NCBI GenBank assembly: GCA_903895855.1
Contig: CAITVN010000210.1
Coordinates: 20,846-84,845 of the forward strand
Origin: Oligoflexia bacterium
GTDB taxonomy: Bacteria; Bdellovibrionota; UBA1018
DNA length: 64,000 nucleotides
Direction of reading: 5' to 3'
Positions 40,371 through 49,359 of the stretch are shown one piece after another. The notes under the pieces are model-generated. The model searched no databases and was not told the origin of the DNA. It saw only the letters and a list, made by a program, of their open reading frames with translations. The position numbers and the translations under genes are program-made. How positions within the stretch are numbered: position 1 is the stretch's first letter; each line of letters opens with the position of its first letter.

Positions 40371-41627
40371 TTACTCGGTGAGTTTTCGACCTTGTACCTT
40401 TTTTAACTCATCTTCAGATTTTACTTTATCGTGAGTGAAATATCCGGCCGCCTTTTTTGCTTCCATCTCAACTTGAGCATCTTTCGGTACCCGCCCTTCA
40501 GGAATTGAAACGCGCTCGCCCACACTGATACCACTTTTGACAATCGCATTGTACTTCATGTCGCTCATTGAAATGAGGTGGTCGATTTTCGTGAACCCCA
40601 ACCAATGCAACACATCGGGCATGAGCTCTTGAAAACGCATGTCTTGAACTCCAGCCACACATTCAGTTCGCTTGAAATACGTCGCCGCCGAATCGCCACC
40701 TTCTTGTCTTTTTCTAGCATTGTACACCAAGAATTTAGTCACTTCGCCCAGCGCTCGCCCCTCTTTTCGGTAGTACACAATCGCGCCCAGCCCGCCTTTT
40801 TGGGCCATTTTGATGGCTTCTTCTATTCCATGAATCAAATAGGGCCGACAGGTACAAATATCTGACCCGAACACGTCTGAACCATTACACTCATCGTGTA
40901 CTCGAACGGTGACTTCAACATTGGGATTACCCAATTTTGAAACGTCTCCAAACAAGTAAACTGAAGTGCTGCCAATAGGAGGCAAGAACGCCTTCAAGTC
41001 GGGTCTTGTGATGAGCTCAGGAAACATGCCACCCGTTTCTAAAAAAAGCGCTTTTCTCATTTCACCTTCTGAACACTTGAAGCGCTCAGCAATTCCGGGC
41101 AAATACCAAACCGGGTCAACAGCCGCCTTAGTCACTGCTACGTCTAAACTGGGTGCAATGATTTGGCCGTCGATTTTCAGGCGCCCTTCATTCACGGCAT
41201 CGCGAAGTTCAACCATTTGAATGTGCGCCTTAGTCACCGCAATTGACGGGCGAATATCAAACCCTTTATCAAAATACGATTTGAACACATCGCCGACCTC
41301 GGCCCCCCAAGGGTCAATCGACACAATCTTGCTTTTCTCAGTCCAAGATGGAAATGGCCCAATTTTTTCAACCGGTGAAGTGTTGGTAAGGTCGGCCTTG
41401 TGATCGACAGGCAAATACCCGGCGGCAGTTGCGAGCGCACGATAGACCGTGTAGCTACCCGAGTGAGTGCCAATGGCATTGCGCTGCTCTAAATTGGTGA
41501 GCGTTGCCACCACCGGGCCACGCAACTCTGGGGTTTTCGCATACCAGTCAAGCGGAGTCACTTTTTTTCGTTTCTGCCCCGGATGGGACGTCAAAACCAC
41601 ATGACTAGATCTTCCAATGTACGGCAT
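40371..41627 (-). CDS. urc1: URC1, GTP cyclohydrolase II-like protein (uracil catabolism)
   Basis: A 418-residue protein about twice the length of RibA. The C-terminal half has the cyclohydrolase II zinc site, HDEC-N-GSDVFGSDICTC (Cys247, Cys258, Cys260), but the GTP-binding region reads KEGRALGEVTKFLVYNARKR rather than the RibA QEGRG type, which fits URC1 and not riboflavin synthesis. The N-terminal 200 residues are a URC1-type extension. In the known pathway it acts on a uridine nucleotide derived from uracil and opens the pyrimidine ring. An AAGGAA ribosome site precedes the ATG. Confidence 0.88.
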   Translation of the reverse strand: MPYIGRSSHVVLTSHPGQKRKKVTPLDWYAKTPELRGPVVATLTNLEQRNAIGTHSGSYTVYRALATAAGYLPVDHKADLTNTSPVEKIGPFPSWTEKSKIVSIDPWGAEVGDVFKSYFDKGFDIRPSIAVTKAHIQMVELRDAVNEGRLKIDGQIIAPSLDVAVTKAAVDPVWYLPGIAERFKCSEGEMRKALFLETGGMFPELITRPDLKAFLPPIGSTSVYLFGDVSKLGNPNVEVTVRVHDECNGSDVFGSDICTCRPYLIHGIEEAIKMAQKGGLGAIVYYRKEGRALGEVTKFLVYNARKRQEGGDSAATYFKRTECVAGVQDMRFQELMPDVLHWLGFTKIDHLISMSDMKYNAIVKSGISVGERVSIPEGRVPKDAQVEMEAKKAAGYFTHDKVKSEDELKKVQGRKLTE

Positions 41628-41686
41628 TCTTTAAGTTCCTTTCAAATAGCGTAGCTCGCCAATTCAACCGTTCTTAGGTCGCCAAT

Positions 41687-43216
41687 TTAACTCATCCAAT
41701 TTTGATCTGATTGCATCACCCATTTGCTGGTGACTTTTTTCAACTGGGTCCAAAACTCTAATCCTTGCATTCCGGTGATATCGCCGTGTCCGAATCGGCT
41801 CAGGCCAATTCCGCCAAATGAAAACGGCTCGCGTGGCACCGGAACTCCGATATTCACCCCAATCATTCCGGCATGGGCTTCTTTCATTACTCGATCGGCA
41901 ATCGCTGCACTTTGTGTGAACACTGAAGCCGCATTTCCGTAGGGGTTCGATTTTTGAATCGTTAACGCCTCAGACAGTGACGGCACTCGAATGATCGAAA
42001 GCACCGGACCAAAAAGTTCATCGCAAGCCGCTTCAGAACCAGCGACAACTTGATCTAAAATGGTAGGCCCCAACCAGAACCCCGCTTCGCAACCCTGCGG
42101 TACCGGTGTTTCTCGCCCGTCGAGCCTCAGTGAACCCGAACCACTTGCAAGGGCTCGCTCGAGAGCTCCCCTAATTTTAAATAATGACTGTGAAGAAATC
42201 AATGCACCCATGTCAAATCCTAAGCGCATTTTCGAGGCCTTCTCAGTGGCGAGTGTAAGAGTCGACTCGATCGCTGAGTTGCCCTGTTCACCGACGGCGA
42301 GTAATACCGACGCGGCCATGCAGCGTTGGCCGGCACACCCCGTAAACGAATCGACGATTCCTTGAGCGGTCATTTGAGGCTCGGCATCAGGCATCACAAT
42401 GAGGTGATTTTTTGCGCCACCGAGAGCGAGTACTCGCTTGTGAGTGGCGGCTCCCATTTGATAAACTTTGTCAGCGATTGCTGACGACCCAACAAACCCA
42501 ATCGCTTGAATTCGTTTATTTAAGCAAAGCGCCTCTACGAGATCTTTTGCTCCGTGTAAAACAGTAAAGACCCCCGAGGGTAGTCCGGCTTGCTTTAAGA
42601 GTTCTGCAATTTTCAGAGCCGTGAGCGGAACTTTCTCAGACGGTTTCCAAACCAGACAGTTTCCGGCAACCAAGGCAATCGGAATCATCCACATCGGCAC
42701 CATAGCAGGAAAATTAAAGGGAGTGATCGCCGCAACGACGCCCAAAGGTTCGCGCCGAAACTCACAACTCACCCCCCGAGAAACTTCGAGTTTTTGGGTT
42801 TGATCTGAATTTTGAAGACTCAAAGCAAACTCAGTGACTTCAATGCCTTTCAAGATTTCGGCACGCGCTTCAGAAAAGATTTTGCCAGACTCTGAGCAAA
42901 TTAGATTCGAAAGCCCATCGATGTCACGAAGCAAGAGTTGTCGAAATTGAAACAGCACCGCCGAACGCTCTTTAATGGGTACCCAACGCCAGTGTTCAAA
43001 AGCCTTTTCAGCAACAGTCAACGCCTGCTCAACCAAGGCAGAACTCGCTGCAGCGCCCGCGCCGATCAGGCTACCGTTATAAGGCGAGTGAACTTGAAAA
43101 ACAGGCCCATCACCTTTGACCCAAGTGTCGCCAATCCAATGATTCACATTCAATTCACCCTTTTTCAAAGGTGGCTGAAGTTCGATGGGTAGCGATTGCG
43201 ATAATGACTCACTCAT
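41687..43216 (-). CDS. mmsA: CoA-acylating (methyl)malonate-semialdehyde dehydrogenase
   Basis: A 509-residue aldehyde dehydrogenase of the CoA-dependent MMSDH subgroup: the NVNHWIGDTWVKGDG start, TPFNFPAMVPMWMIPIA, LGGAKNHLIVMPDA and the catalytic Cys299 in FTGCAGQRCMAAS. Members convert malonate semialdehyde to acetyl-CoA or methylmalonate semialdehyde to propionyl-CoA, releasing CO2 and reducing NAD. It heads the URC operon (59 bases before URC1), which favours malonate semialdehyde from uracil as a natural substrate; valine or beta-alanine breakdown are alternatives. Confidence 0.9.
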   Translation of the reverse strand: MSESLSQSLPIELQPPLKKGELNVNHWIGDTWVKGDGPVFQVHSPYNGSLIGAGAAASSALVEQALTVAEKAFEHWRWVPIKERSAVLFQFRQLLLRDIDGLSNLICSESGKIFSEARAEILKGIEVTEFALSLQNSDQTQKLEVSRGVSCEFRREPLGVVAAITPFNFPAMVPMWMIPIALVAGNCLVWKPSEKVPLTALKIAELLKQAGLPSGVFTVLHGAKDLVEALCLNKRIQAIGFVGSSAIADKVYQMGAATHKRVLALGGAKNHLIVMPDAEPQMTAQGIVDSFTGCAGQRCMAASVLLAVGEQGNSAIESTLTLATEKASKMRLGFDMGALISSQSLFKIRGALERALASGSGSLRLDGRETPVPQGCEAGFWLGPTILDQVVAGSEAACDELFGPVLSIIRVPSLSEALTIQKSNPYGNAASVFTQSAAIADRVMKEAHAGMIGVNIGVPVPREPFSFGGIGLSRFGHGDITGMQGLEFWTQLKKVTSKWVMQSDQNWMS

Positions 43217-43267
43217 AGATTGGCGAGTCTCACCTAAGAATCAGGAAGTTTCAACTATTGATTCGCC

Positions 43268-45445
43268 TTACCATCCCATGGTGAGGGCTTTGAGCCTTTT
43301 TACTCGGTCGCGTAATGAGGCCGCTTGTTCAAACCTCATGGCGACCGCTTCTTTTTTCATGTCTTTTTCCATGACGTGAATCACTTTTTTGATTTCTTCA
43401 AACGAAGTAAAATACTCGCCCGCCGTTTCGCGAACCACCGACATGCGCTCTTCTTGATCGGTCAAGAAGTCGAGCTGATCACCGTAAAAGGCATTCGAGG
43501 CTGCTGCAGCTAGACCTGGACCCCCCAGACTTTGATCGTCAGAGCTTCGCTTAGGCCTAGCCGTTCGCAGTACCTGCCTAGTCAATTCGGCTTTCGTCAG
43601 TGGCTTCACTCTGTCGGGATCATCTGGGTTGAACTCGGGCGACATCGGTGCCGGAATCGCTTTTTTGATCGAAATCGGTGTGATTCCGTGTTCAAGGTTG
43701 AAGGCCGTTTGAATTTCTCGGCGCCGACTCGTCTCACCTAACGCTGCTCGCATGCTATCGGTGATTCTGTCGGCGTACAAAATGACAGATCCTTCAGAAT
43801 GCCTCGCCGCCCGACCAATCGTCTGAATAAGAGAACGCGTGCTTCTCAAAAACCCCTCTTTGTCAGCATCCAGAATCGCTACAAACGAAACTTCAGGCAA
43901 GTCTAGGCCTTCTCTTAGAAGGTTGATCCCCACAAGAACATCAAAAGTACCGAGGCGCAAATCTCGCAAAATTTCAATTCTCTCAAGCGTATCGATATCT
44001 GAGTGCAGGTATTTCACTTTGATATTTTTGGTCTGATAGTACTTTGTTAAATCTTCGGCCAATTTCTTCGTCAAGGTTGTGACCAGCACTCTTTGGTTTT
44101 TTTCGACTCGCTTGCGAATTTCAATCAATAGGTCATCGACTTGTGCTTGCGCAGGCCGCACTTCAACCAGTGGATCAACCAATCCGGTCGGACGAATGAG
44201 TTGCTCAACCACTTCACCTTTCACTAAGTTGAGCTCATAAGGCCCCGGAGTCGCCGAAACATAAAGTACCTCGGCTTTTTGTGCTTCAAATTCTTCAAAA
44301 CTCAAGGGTCGGTTATCGAGAGCCGAAGGCAGTCGAAACCCATGTTCAACTAGGGTACTTTTTCTGGCTCGATCGCCGCGGTACATGCCACCAATTTGAG
44401 GTACAGTAACATGGCTTTCATCGATCATCAGTAGCCAATCTTTCGGAAAATACTCTAACAACGTAGGAGGCGCTTCACCCGAGTTTCTTCCGGTTAAATG
44501 CCGCGAATAATTTTCAATGCCTTGGCAATAACCTAGTTCTTCTAACATCTCGAGGTCATATAACGTTCGTTGCGACAAACGCTGTGCTTCGACGAGTTTA
44601 CCCAATCCTTGCAGCTCTTGCAGTCGAAGTTGAAGTTCTGCCCTCACTGAGTCACTTGCTTTTTTTCGATTATCTAAAGTACTGACATAGTGACTCGCCG
44701 GAAAAATCGTGGTTCTGGTGAGTTTTCCGGTACGAATAGCCCTCAATGGATCAATTTCTGAAATTGCTTCGACTTCATCGCCAAAAAATTCAATTCGAAG
44801 TGCTCGCTCTTCTTCGTAGGCCGGAAACACTTCAACAATGTCGCCTCGAACACGAAAGGTGCCTCTATGAAAATCAACGTCGTTGCGCTCGTACTGAATT
44901 TCAACCAGCTTTTTTAGAAATTCTTGACGCTTTAGAGTACGCCCCACTTCGACATAGATCAGCATGCCCTCATAGGCCTCTGGTGAGCCCAAACCATAGA
45001 TGCATGATATTGAAGCCACAATGATCACATCACTGCGCTCAAGCAATGACCTCGTCGCTGAGTGTCTTAATTTGTCGATTTCTTCGTTAATCGACGAATC
45101 TTTTTCAATGTAGGTGTCTGTCGAGGGTATGTAGGCTTCAGGTTGAAAGTAGTCGTAATAGCTAACAAAATACTCGACGGCATTTTCTGGAAAAAACTCT
45201 CGAAACTCAGAAAACAATTGGGCGGCCAAAGTCTTGTTATGACAAAGTATGAGCGTGGGTTTGCCTAACTGAGCAATCACATTCGCCATGGTGAAGGTCT
45301 TACCACTACCCGTCACGCCGAGAAGCACTTGTTCGCTTCGATTTTCTTTAAAATTTCGAACCAATTGCTCAATAGCCTGAGGCTGATCACCCTTAGGCTC
45401 GAATGGAGTGTGCAACTTGAATGGTTGATTTTTAACGTTTGTCAT
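43268..45445 (-). CDS. uvrB: Excinuclease ABC subunit B
   Basis: A 725-residue UvrB. Walker A GVTGSGKT is at residues 43-50; the beta-hairpin region ([13 protein letters not shown]), helicase motifs ([48 protein letters not shown]) and the C-terminal UVR domain ([23 protein letters not shown]) are all present. It verifies damaged DNA for UvrC in nucleotide excision repair. About 50 extra residues between the helicase core and UVR domain ([22 protein letters not shown]...) form a linker longer than in E. coli UvrB. It lies 51 bases upstream of mmsA on the same strand. Confidence 0.97.
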   Translation of the reverse strand: MTNVKNQPFKLHTPFEPKGDQPQAIEQLVRNFKENRSEQVLLGVTGSGKTFTMANVIAQLGKPTLILCHNKTLAAQLFSEFREFFPENAVEYFVSYYDYFQPEAYIPSTDTYIEKDSSINEEIDKLRHSATRSLLERSDVIIVASISCIYGLGSPEAYEGMLIYVEVGRTLKRQEFLKKLVEIQYERNDVDFHRGTFRVRGDIVEVFPAYEEERALRIEFFGDEVEAISEIDPLRAIRTGKLTRTTIFPASHYVSTLDNRKKASDSVRAELQLRLQELQGLGKLVEAQRLSQRTLYDLEMLEELGYCQGIENYSRHLTGRNSGEAPPTLLEYFPKDWLLMIDESHVTVPQIGGMYRGDRARKSTLVEHGFRLPSALDNRPLSFEEFEAQKAEVLYVSATPGPYELNLVKGEVVEQLIRPTGLVDPLVEVRPAQAQVDDLLIEIRKRVEKNQRVLVTTLTKKLAEDLTKYYQTKNIKVKYLHSDIDTLERIEILRDLRLGTFDVLVGINLLREGLDLPEVSFVAILDADKEGFLRSTRSLIQTIGRAARHSEGSVILYADRITDSMRAALGETSRRREIQTAFNLEHGITPISIKKAIPAPMSPEFNPDDPDRVKPLTKAELTRQVLRTARPKRSSDDQSLGGPGLAAAASNAFYGDQLDFLTDQEERMSVVRETAGEYFTSFEEIKKVIHVMEKDMKKEAVAMRFEQAASLRDRVKRLKALTMGW

Positions 45446-45532
45446 CTAGGTTGAGAGAATAGCCCATTTTTAACCCAAAACCTACAGGGTTTTTCTTTGA
45501 CTGAAACGCTGAGTCGAGAGTAAAAAGTGGCA

Positions 45533-45697
45533 ATGACTATTGCAGAAATACTTGTGGCGGGCTTAATTCTGTTGGGTCTGGTGAGTTTACTGCGTCCGAT
45601 ACAGAAAGCCCTTGAACACCGAATTTTTACTTTTCTCAAACCCTTGCGCAAGAAAAAAGAAAAACCAGTCATTGTAATCAACCGAGAAAATGAATAA
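45533..45697 (+). CDS. Small single-pass membrane protein (54 aa)
   Basis: A 54-residue frame from ATG 45533 to TAA 45697. One hydrophobic helix (MTIAEILVAGLILLGLVSLL) is followed by a very basic cytoplasmic tail (LKPLRKKKEKPVIVI). The upstream GAGAG could serve as ribosome site. It lies 37 bases ahead of the SPFH gene on the same strand and may be its small membrane partner. No homologue recognised; supported by position and composition only. Confidence 0.5.
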   Translation: MTIAEILVAGLILLGLVSLLRPIQKALEHRIFTFLKPLRKKKEKPVIVINRENE

Positions 45698-45734
45698 GTA
45701 AGTAACAGCTCAAAACAAATAAGGAAAAATAAGT

Positions 45735-46652
45735 ATGGCCAGCAATAGTAACAACGACTTCAGTGATTTGTCTGCGATTTTAGCAAAATCAGGAAGCAAG
45801 GTCATCACCATGGCTCTCGCTTTTTTCTTTATTATCTTTATTTATAGCTCATTTTCGATTATCGCGCCCGGAAATACTGGGGTTATTTTCAATATCTGGA
45901 CGGGCTCACTTCGCACAACTCCGCAAGGCATGGCGTGGAGAATACCGTTCATCACTCAAGTGCAAAGCTATCCCACAGCCCTTCGCACTTACACCATGGT
46001 TCGCCGGGCCACTGAAGGCAGTTCAGTAGGCGACGACAGCATCGACTTACCCACTAAAGAAGGTCAACACATTCGCCAAGACATTTCAGTCACTTTTAAC
46101 ACCACCGAAGACAAGTCGGCTGAAGTGTTTCGTGCGTTTAAAGGTGCCGATATTTCTGACATTGAAGCGACGTTTATTCGCAGAACGATTATTACCGTTG
46201 CCCAAAATGCTGCCGGTCAAATGTCACTATCTGAGTTGATTTCATCAAAAAGAAACGACTTACAAGACCACATTCAAAAGTCATTAGAAAATGAGCTCAA
46301 TAAAATGGGTTTCCATTTAGATAAAGTGAACTTGGGAGCCAGCCATCTGCCCGAGTCTCTAGAAAAGCAAATGCAACAGAAAATGGCGGTACAACAAGAA
46401 GCCCAGCAGGCCGAGTACGAACTGCAAAAACAACAAATGCTGGCAAAAGCCGAAGTGGCAAAGGCAGAGGGTGAAGCTCAGTCTAACCTCATTCGTGCAA
46501 AAGCGGCATCTGAAGCCAATCGCTTACTTCAAGCGAGCATCACCGCAAATTTGATTCAACTCAAAGCCATTGAAAAATGGAATGGCGTGTTGCCACAAGT
46601 TTCTGGCGGCAGCACTCCGTTCATCAATATCAAAGGCCCAAAAGGCGAGTAG
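45735..46652 (+). CDS. Prohibitin-like SPFH/Band 7 protein
   Basis: A 305-residue membrane protein with one N-terminal helix (VITMALAFFFIIFIYSSFS, about 25-45) and a SPFH domain: IIAPGNTGVIFN, GMAWRIPFITQVQSY, and the LPTKEGQHIRQDISVTFNT strand. The C-terminal half is a long coiled coil (MQQKMAVQQEAQQAEYELQKQQMLAKAEVAKAEGEAQ) as in prohibitins and HflK/HflC. Such proteins form large membrane rings that organise lipid domains or hold FtsH-type proteases. AAGGAAAA ribosome site. No NfeD partner adjacent. Confidence 0.9.
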   Translation: MASNSNNDFSDLSAILAKSGSKVITMALAFFFIIFIYSSFSIIAPGNTGVIFNIWTGSLRTTPQGMAWRIPFITQVQSYPTALRTYTMVRRATEGSSVGDDSIDLPTKEGQHIRQDISVTFNTTEDKSAEVFRAFKGADISDIEATFIRRTIITVAQNAAGQMSLSELISSKRNDLQDHIQKSLENELNKMGFHLDKVNLGASHLPESLEKQMQQKMAVQQEAQQAEYELQKQQMLAKAEVAKAEGEAQSNLIRAKAASEANRLLQASITANLIQLKAIEKWNGVLPQVSGGSTPFINIKGPKGE

Positions 46653-46762
46653 TTCACGGTGTCTTGAAATCGGCAGTTTTTGCCTCTCATCGGTTTGAGC
46701 GGCCTGTGTTATTCTACTGTTTGCGACTGAAAAACCCACGTTTCAATCAGTAGGAGAAAAAG

Positions 46763-47926
46763 ATGAAGACGAGACCCTTACTTTCTGACCGCCATTTCTA
46801 TTTTGTATCGATCACCGCTTTAACACTGCTCGGCGGTTGCACAAAAAAGGATGCGGCGACCACTGCAGCAAACACCGACTCTGGGGTTCCCACTTTGGTC
46901 ACGAGTTTAGAAGCGGTGAGCGCCAAATTTGCACCTAAATCACTCACCTATGATCTCGGAAACAACTCTCACCTAGATTCGCATTGGTCATTCGATTCGA
47001 GAGTCAAATTACTTCAGTCAGAGGCCCGCGAATCGAGTGATCCTTGCGCAGCCGTAGGCAACGACCTTTTTGCTTGTCAGCCTGTGCTACTCAGACTCTA
47101 CATTGCTCTTTCAAAGACGTTCTTTGATATGGGCACAACGGTGATTGATCAAGTGGGCACACAGATGGGTGCAATTGCTGATGGTGCCAGCGGAACAGTT
47201 AACATCGAGAATCATCAAAAAGTCGTCTATTCAAAAACGGATAGCACCCACTTTACCCTGCTTTTAAAAGACAGTGCTGACGCTTCGATGGGTTACATTA
47301 AGGTAGACGGCACCAGTATTAATATCAAAATGAACATCGGTGGTATTGACTCGACTCAAGCCGGTACGATGCTAGGCTTGACGATGACCTATACCGACGC
47401 GAACAACTGGACCGTTGATTCTACCTTAACAGGAATGACTTGCAACCCTGATGACCCCCGAGCACCGAAGAGTATTTGGGTTCACATTGCGAAGGCTGAT
47501 GCGTTATGGAAAGGAAAAGCCATCATCTACAACCCTATTTGGCTCGACAACAACCCGACCTGCTCAACTGCTGAGGCCGATAATATCTCAATGAATTTCT
47601 ACACTAACTTTGTAGGAAATGACACCGCAGCCAAAGCGGGAGTCTTTCTCATTCAACGCAACGTCACTTCGCTTGCATCGATTGACACCTACGCAATGAG
47701 TCGAATTTGTGACAATTACATGACCTGCAATGCGGGCACCGCCGCAACAGTCGCAGCATTTACGAACCCATTCTGTAATCCTCAGGCAACCAACACCGCC
47801 ACCTGGGGTGACGACTGCACAAGTACTGCTGCAGCGGTTGGTGCCGCTGATTACGGCCTCGCGAGCGACTGGATCGTGCCAAGTGTGTTTGCCACGACAA
47901 CGGTCACCATTCCCGATTCGATTTAG
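46763..47926 (+). CDS. Lipoprotein of unknown function, cysteine-rich
   Basis: 387 residues with a TAGGAG ribosome site and lipoprotein signal (LTLLGGC). The mature protein has many cysteines (DPCAAV, FACQPV, MTCNPD, TCSTAE, RICDNYMTCN, PFCNPQ, DDCTS), as expected for a periplasmic or surface protein with disulfides. Beta-rich central repeats; no family recognised. A terminator follows. Confidence 0.7.
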   Translation: MKTRPLLSDRHFYFVSITALTLLGGCTKKDAATTAANTDSGVPTLVTSLEAVSAKFAPKSLTYDLGNNSHLDSHWSFDSRVKLLQSEARESSDPCAAVGNDLFACQPVLLRLYIALSKTFFDMGTTVIDQVGTQMGAIADGASGTVNIENHQKVVYSKTDSTHFTLLLKDSADASMGYIKVDGTSINIKMNIGGIDSTQAGTMLGLTMTYTDANNWTVDSTLTGMTCNPDDPRAPKSIWVHIAKADALWKGKAIIYNPIWLDNNPTCSTAEADNISMNFYTNFVGNDTAAKAGVFLIQRNVTSLASIDTYAMSRICDNYMTCNAGTAATVAAFTNPFCNPQATNTATWGDDCTSTAAAVGAADYGLASDWIVPSVFATTTVTIPDSI

Positions 47927-47937
47927 TTGAACCCATA

Positions 47938-47980
47938 AGGTGTCATTTAACTGACACCTCGTGAGTGACTCACTTTTTTT
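47938..47980 (+). terminator. Probable terminator, double hairpin
   Basis: An AGGTGTCA-N6-TGACACCT stem (47938-47959) is followed by a small GTGAG-TGA-CTCAC hairpin and seven T residues (47974-47980). It ends the lipoprotein gene. Confidence 0.7.
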
Positions 47981-48026
47981 CTTCGCGCTTCCGATAAGTC
48001 AACCAGGAGACTAAAAGCCCAATCTC

Positions 48027-49358
48027 ATGATAGGAACCGGACCCATCGCTTTTCTACCAGACATCACGACCTCTCGTGAGCGTTTTCAACTCACGCAGCG
48101 AATTGCGTACCTCATGCGCCGATTGGCACCAGTTGAAATTCTCAGTCCCGCAATCACTGAAGATCAGCTAGTAAAACAAGTGCTCGAACGGCAGTTTCGC
48201 CTCACGCTTTTACCGATCAAGCAGTACCTCGAATGGTCACGAATCGAGGGCGCTTATGGCCTCACTCGCACCTCAGGCCCAACGGTCATCGGATATTTTA
48301 CACAGCCATTAGGTACTGATGTGCTCGCGCAGATAAAATCTACAAATCGCCTGATAATCCTCGATTTTCAAAGACTCAGGTATACCGACATATTGCTCAT
48401 CATTCGATCACTACTAGTCGACAATCAGCGTTACGGTCTCACTCCGCTATTTAGCGAATCGAAAATATACTGTGACGCTTGGCATGGGCGAGAACGCATT
48501 GGTGAGAAGCTCGATTTACTCATGAGTATCACCGAGATCAAAGAAACCAATCATTGGTTTGAACAGCGTTCAAGACTCAGACTTGGGTTGCTAGGTCTCT
48601 GGAGCTTAGTCTACGACGAAGGACCAGGCCGCATCGAGTTTGGCCAATCAGCCGCAGCACTACTTCCAAAAGCATACGTTCAGGTCTCAGCCAGCCACGA
48701 AGTGGTGGCCATTCGTGTTTGCTACACTCACCCTATGTGGGGGTCACGTGAGGTCATTGAGCAAATTCAATCAGAACACAATCCGCTGAATTCAGCTTTT
48801 AGCTTAGCCCGGCAGTCGTGCGATCTCTTTAGGGTGCACAACATTGTCGAAAATCACGATGTTGAAATCACGCTCTTGTATTTTAGCTCTCACCCCAGTG
48901 AGTCGAATCACTCAAGTTTGCGTTCTGTTTGGGTTGAACCCCTCACTGCCGCCATTGTTAATGAACTGCCTTTCGAGATGCCTTCGGCAAAGAACCCAAA
49001 ACTCGTCTATTTTCCAAAAGCTGAAATGGTGGCGAACAATCTTGGAGCCCACCCCTCACAATTTGTAGACCTGCAACATCAGCTCGAAATAAAAGACCGA
49101 GCCATCAGTCTAGCGTCTAAAAAACTGCGTGAACTCACCCACGAAAACCAAGAACTCAACGACCGGCTACACGAACTAAAATTAGGCGGAGTCGGCTCGG
49201 TGTACCACCTGTCTTTGCCTGGGCACGAAGAACTCACCGAATCTTTGCGTGTGCGCTTAGAAGAAATGAAAGATGGAAAAGAAAAAGAAGTGGCCTTGAT
49301 TTCACTGCAAGCAGTGATTGAAATGAATAAACCTTTAAAGAAAAAAGGGGCGGCATGA
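48027..49358 (+). CDS. Unknown cytoplasmic protein with C-terminal coiled coil
   Basis: 443 residues, no signal peptide or membrane helix. The N-terminal 330 residues have no recognisable domain; DILLIIRSLLVDNQRYG and DFQRLRYTD look like alpha/beta segments. Residues about 345-390 (QHQLEIKDRAISLASKKLRELTHENQELNDRLHEL) are a strong coiled coil, so it probably oligomerises. The stop is 1 base before the ATG of an HD-GYP gene, with a shared GGGG ribosome region. Tight pairing suggests they work together in signalling. Confidence 0.6.
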   Translation: MIGTGPIAFLPDITTSRERFQLTQRIAYLMRRLAPVEILSPAITEDQLVKQVLERQFRLTLLPIKQYLEWSRIEGAYGLTRTSGPTVIGYFTQPLGTDVLAQIKSTNRLIILDFQRLRYTDILLIIRSLLVDNQRYGLTPLFSESKIYCDAWHGRERIGEKLDLLMSITEIKETNHWFEQRSRLRLGLLGLWSLVYDEGPGRIEFGQSAAALLPKAYVQVSASHEVVAIRVCYTHPMWGSREVIEQIQSEHNPLNSAFSLARQSCDLFRVHNIVENHDVEITLLYFSSHPSESNHSSLRSVWVEPLTAAIVNELPFEMPSAKNPKLVYFPKAEMVANNLGAHPSQFVDLQHQLEIKDRAISLASKKLRELTHENQELNDRLHELKLGGVGSVYHLSLPGHEELTESLRVRLEEMKDGKEKEVALISLQAVIEMNKPLKKKGAA

Positions 49359-49359
49359 A

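Noticed and set aside
40371..41627. Calling this gene ribA (riboflavin synthesis)
   Set aside because: It is twice the length of RibA, lacks the usual GTP loop and no riboflavin genes are nearby; the URC4 neighbour decides for URC1.
41687..43216. Reading the dehydrogenase as a generic or proline-type semialdehyde dehydrogenase for the arginase route
   Set aside because: The GCAGQRCMAAS active site and the other motifs fit the CoA-dependent MMSDH subgroup, and it lies at the opposite end from rocD.
45442..45681. 79-codon minus-strand frame beside uvrB
   Set aside because: It is antisense to the better-supported 54-residue plus-strand membrane protein and has a strongly basic, unfolded composition.
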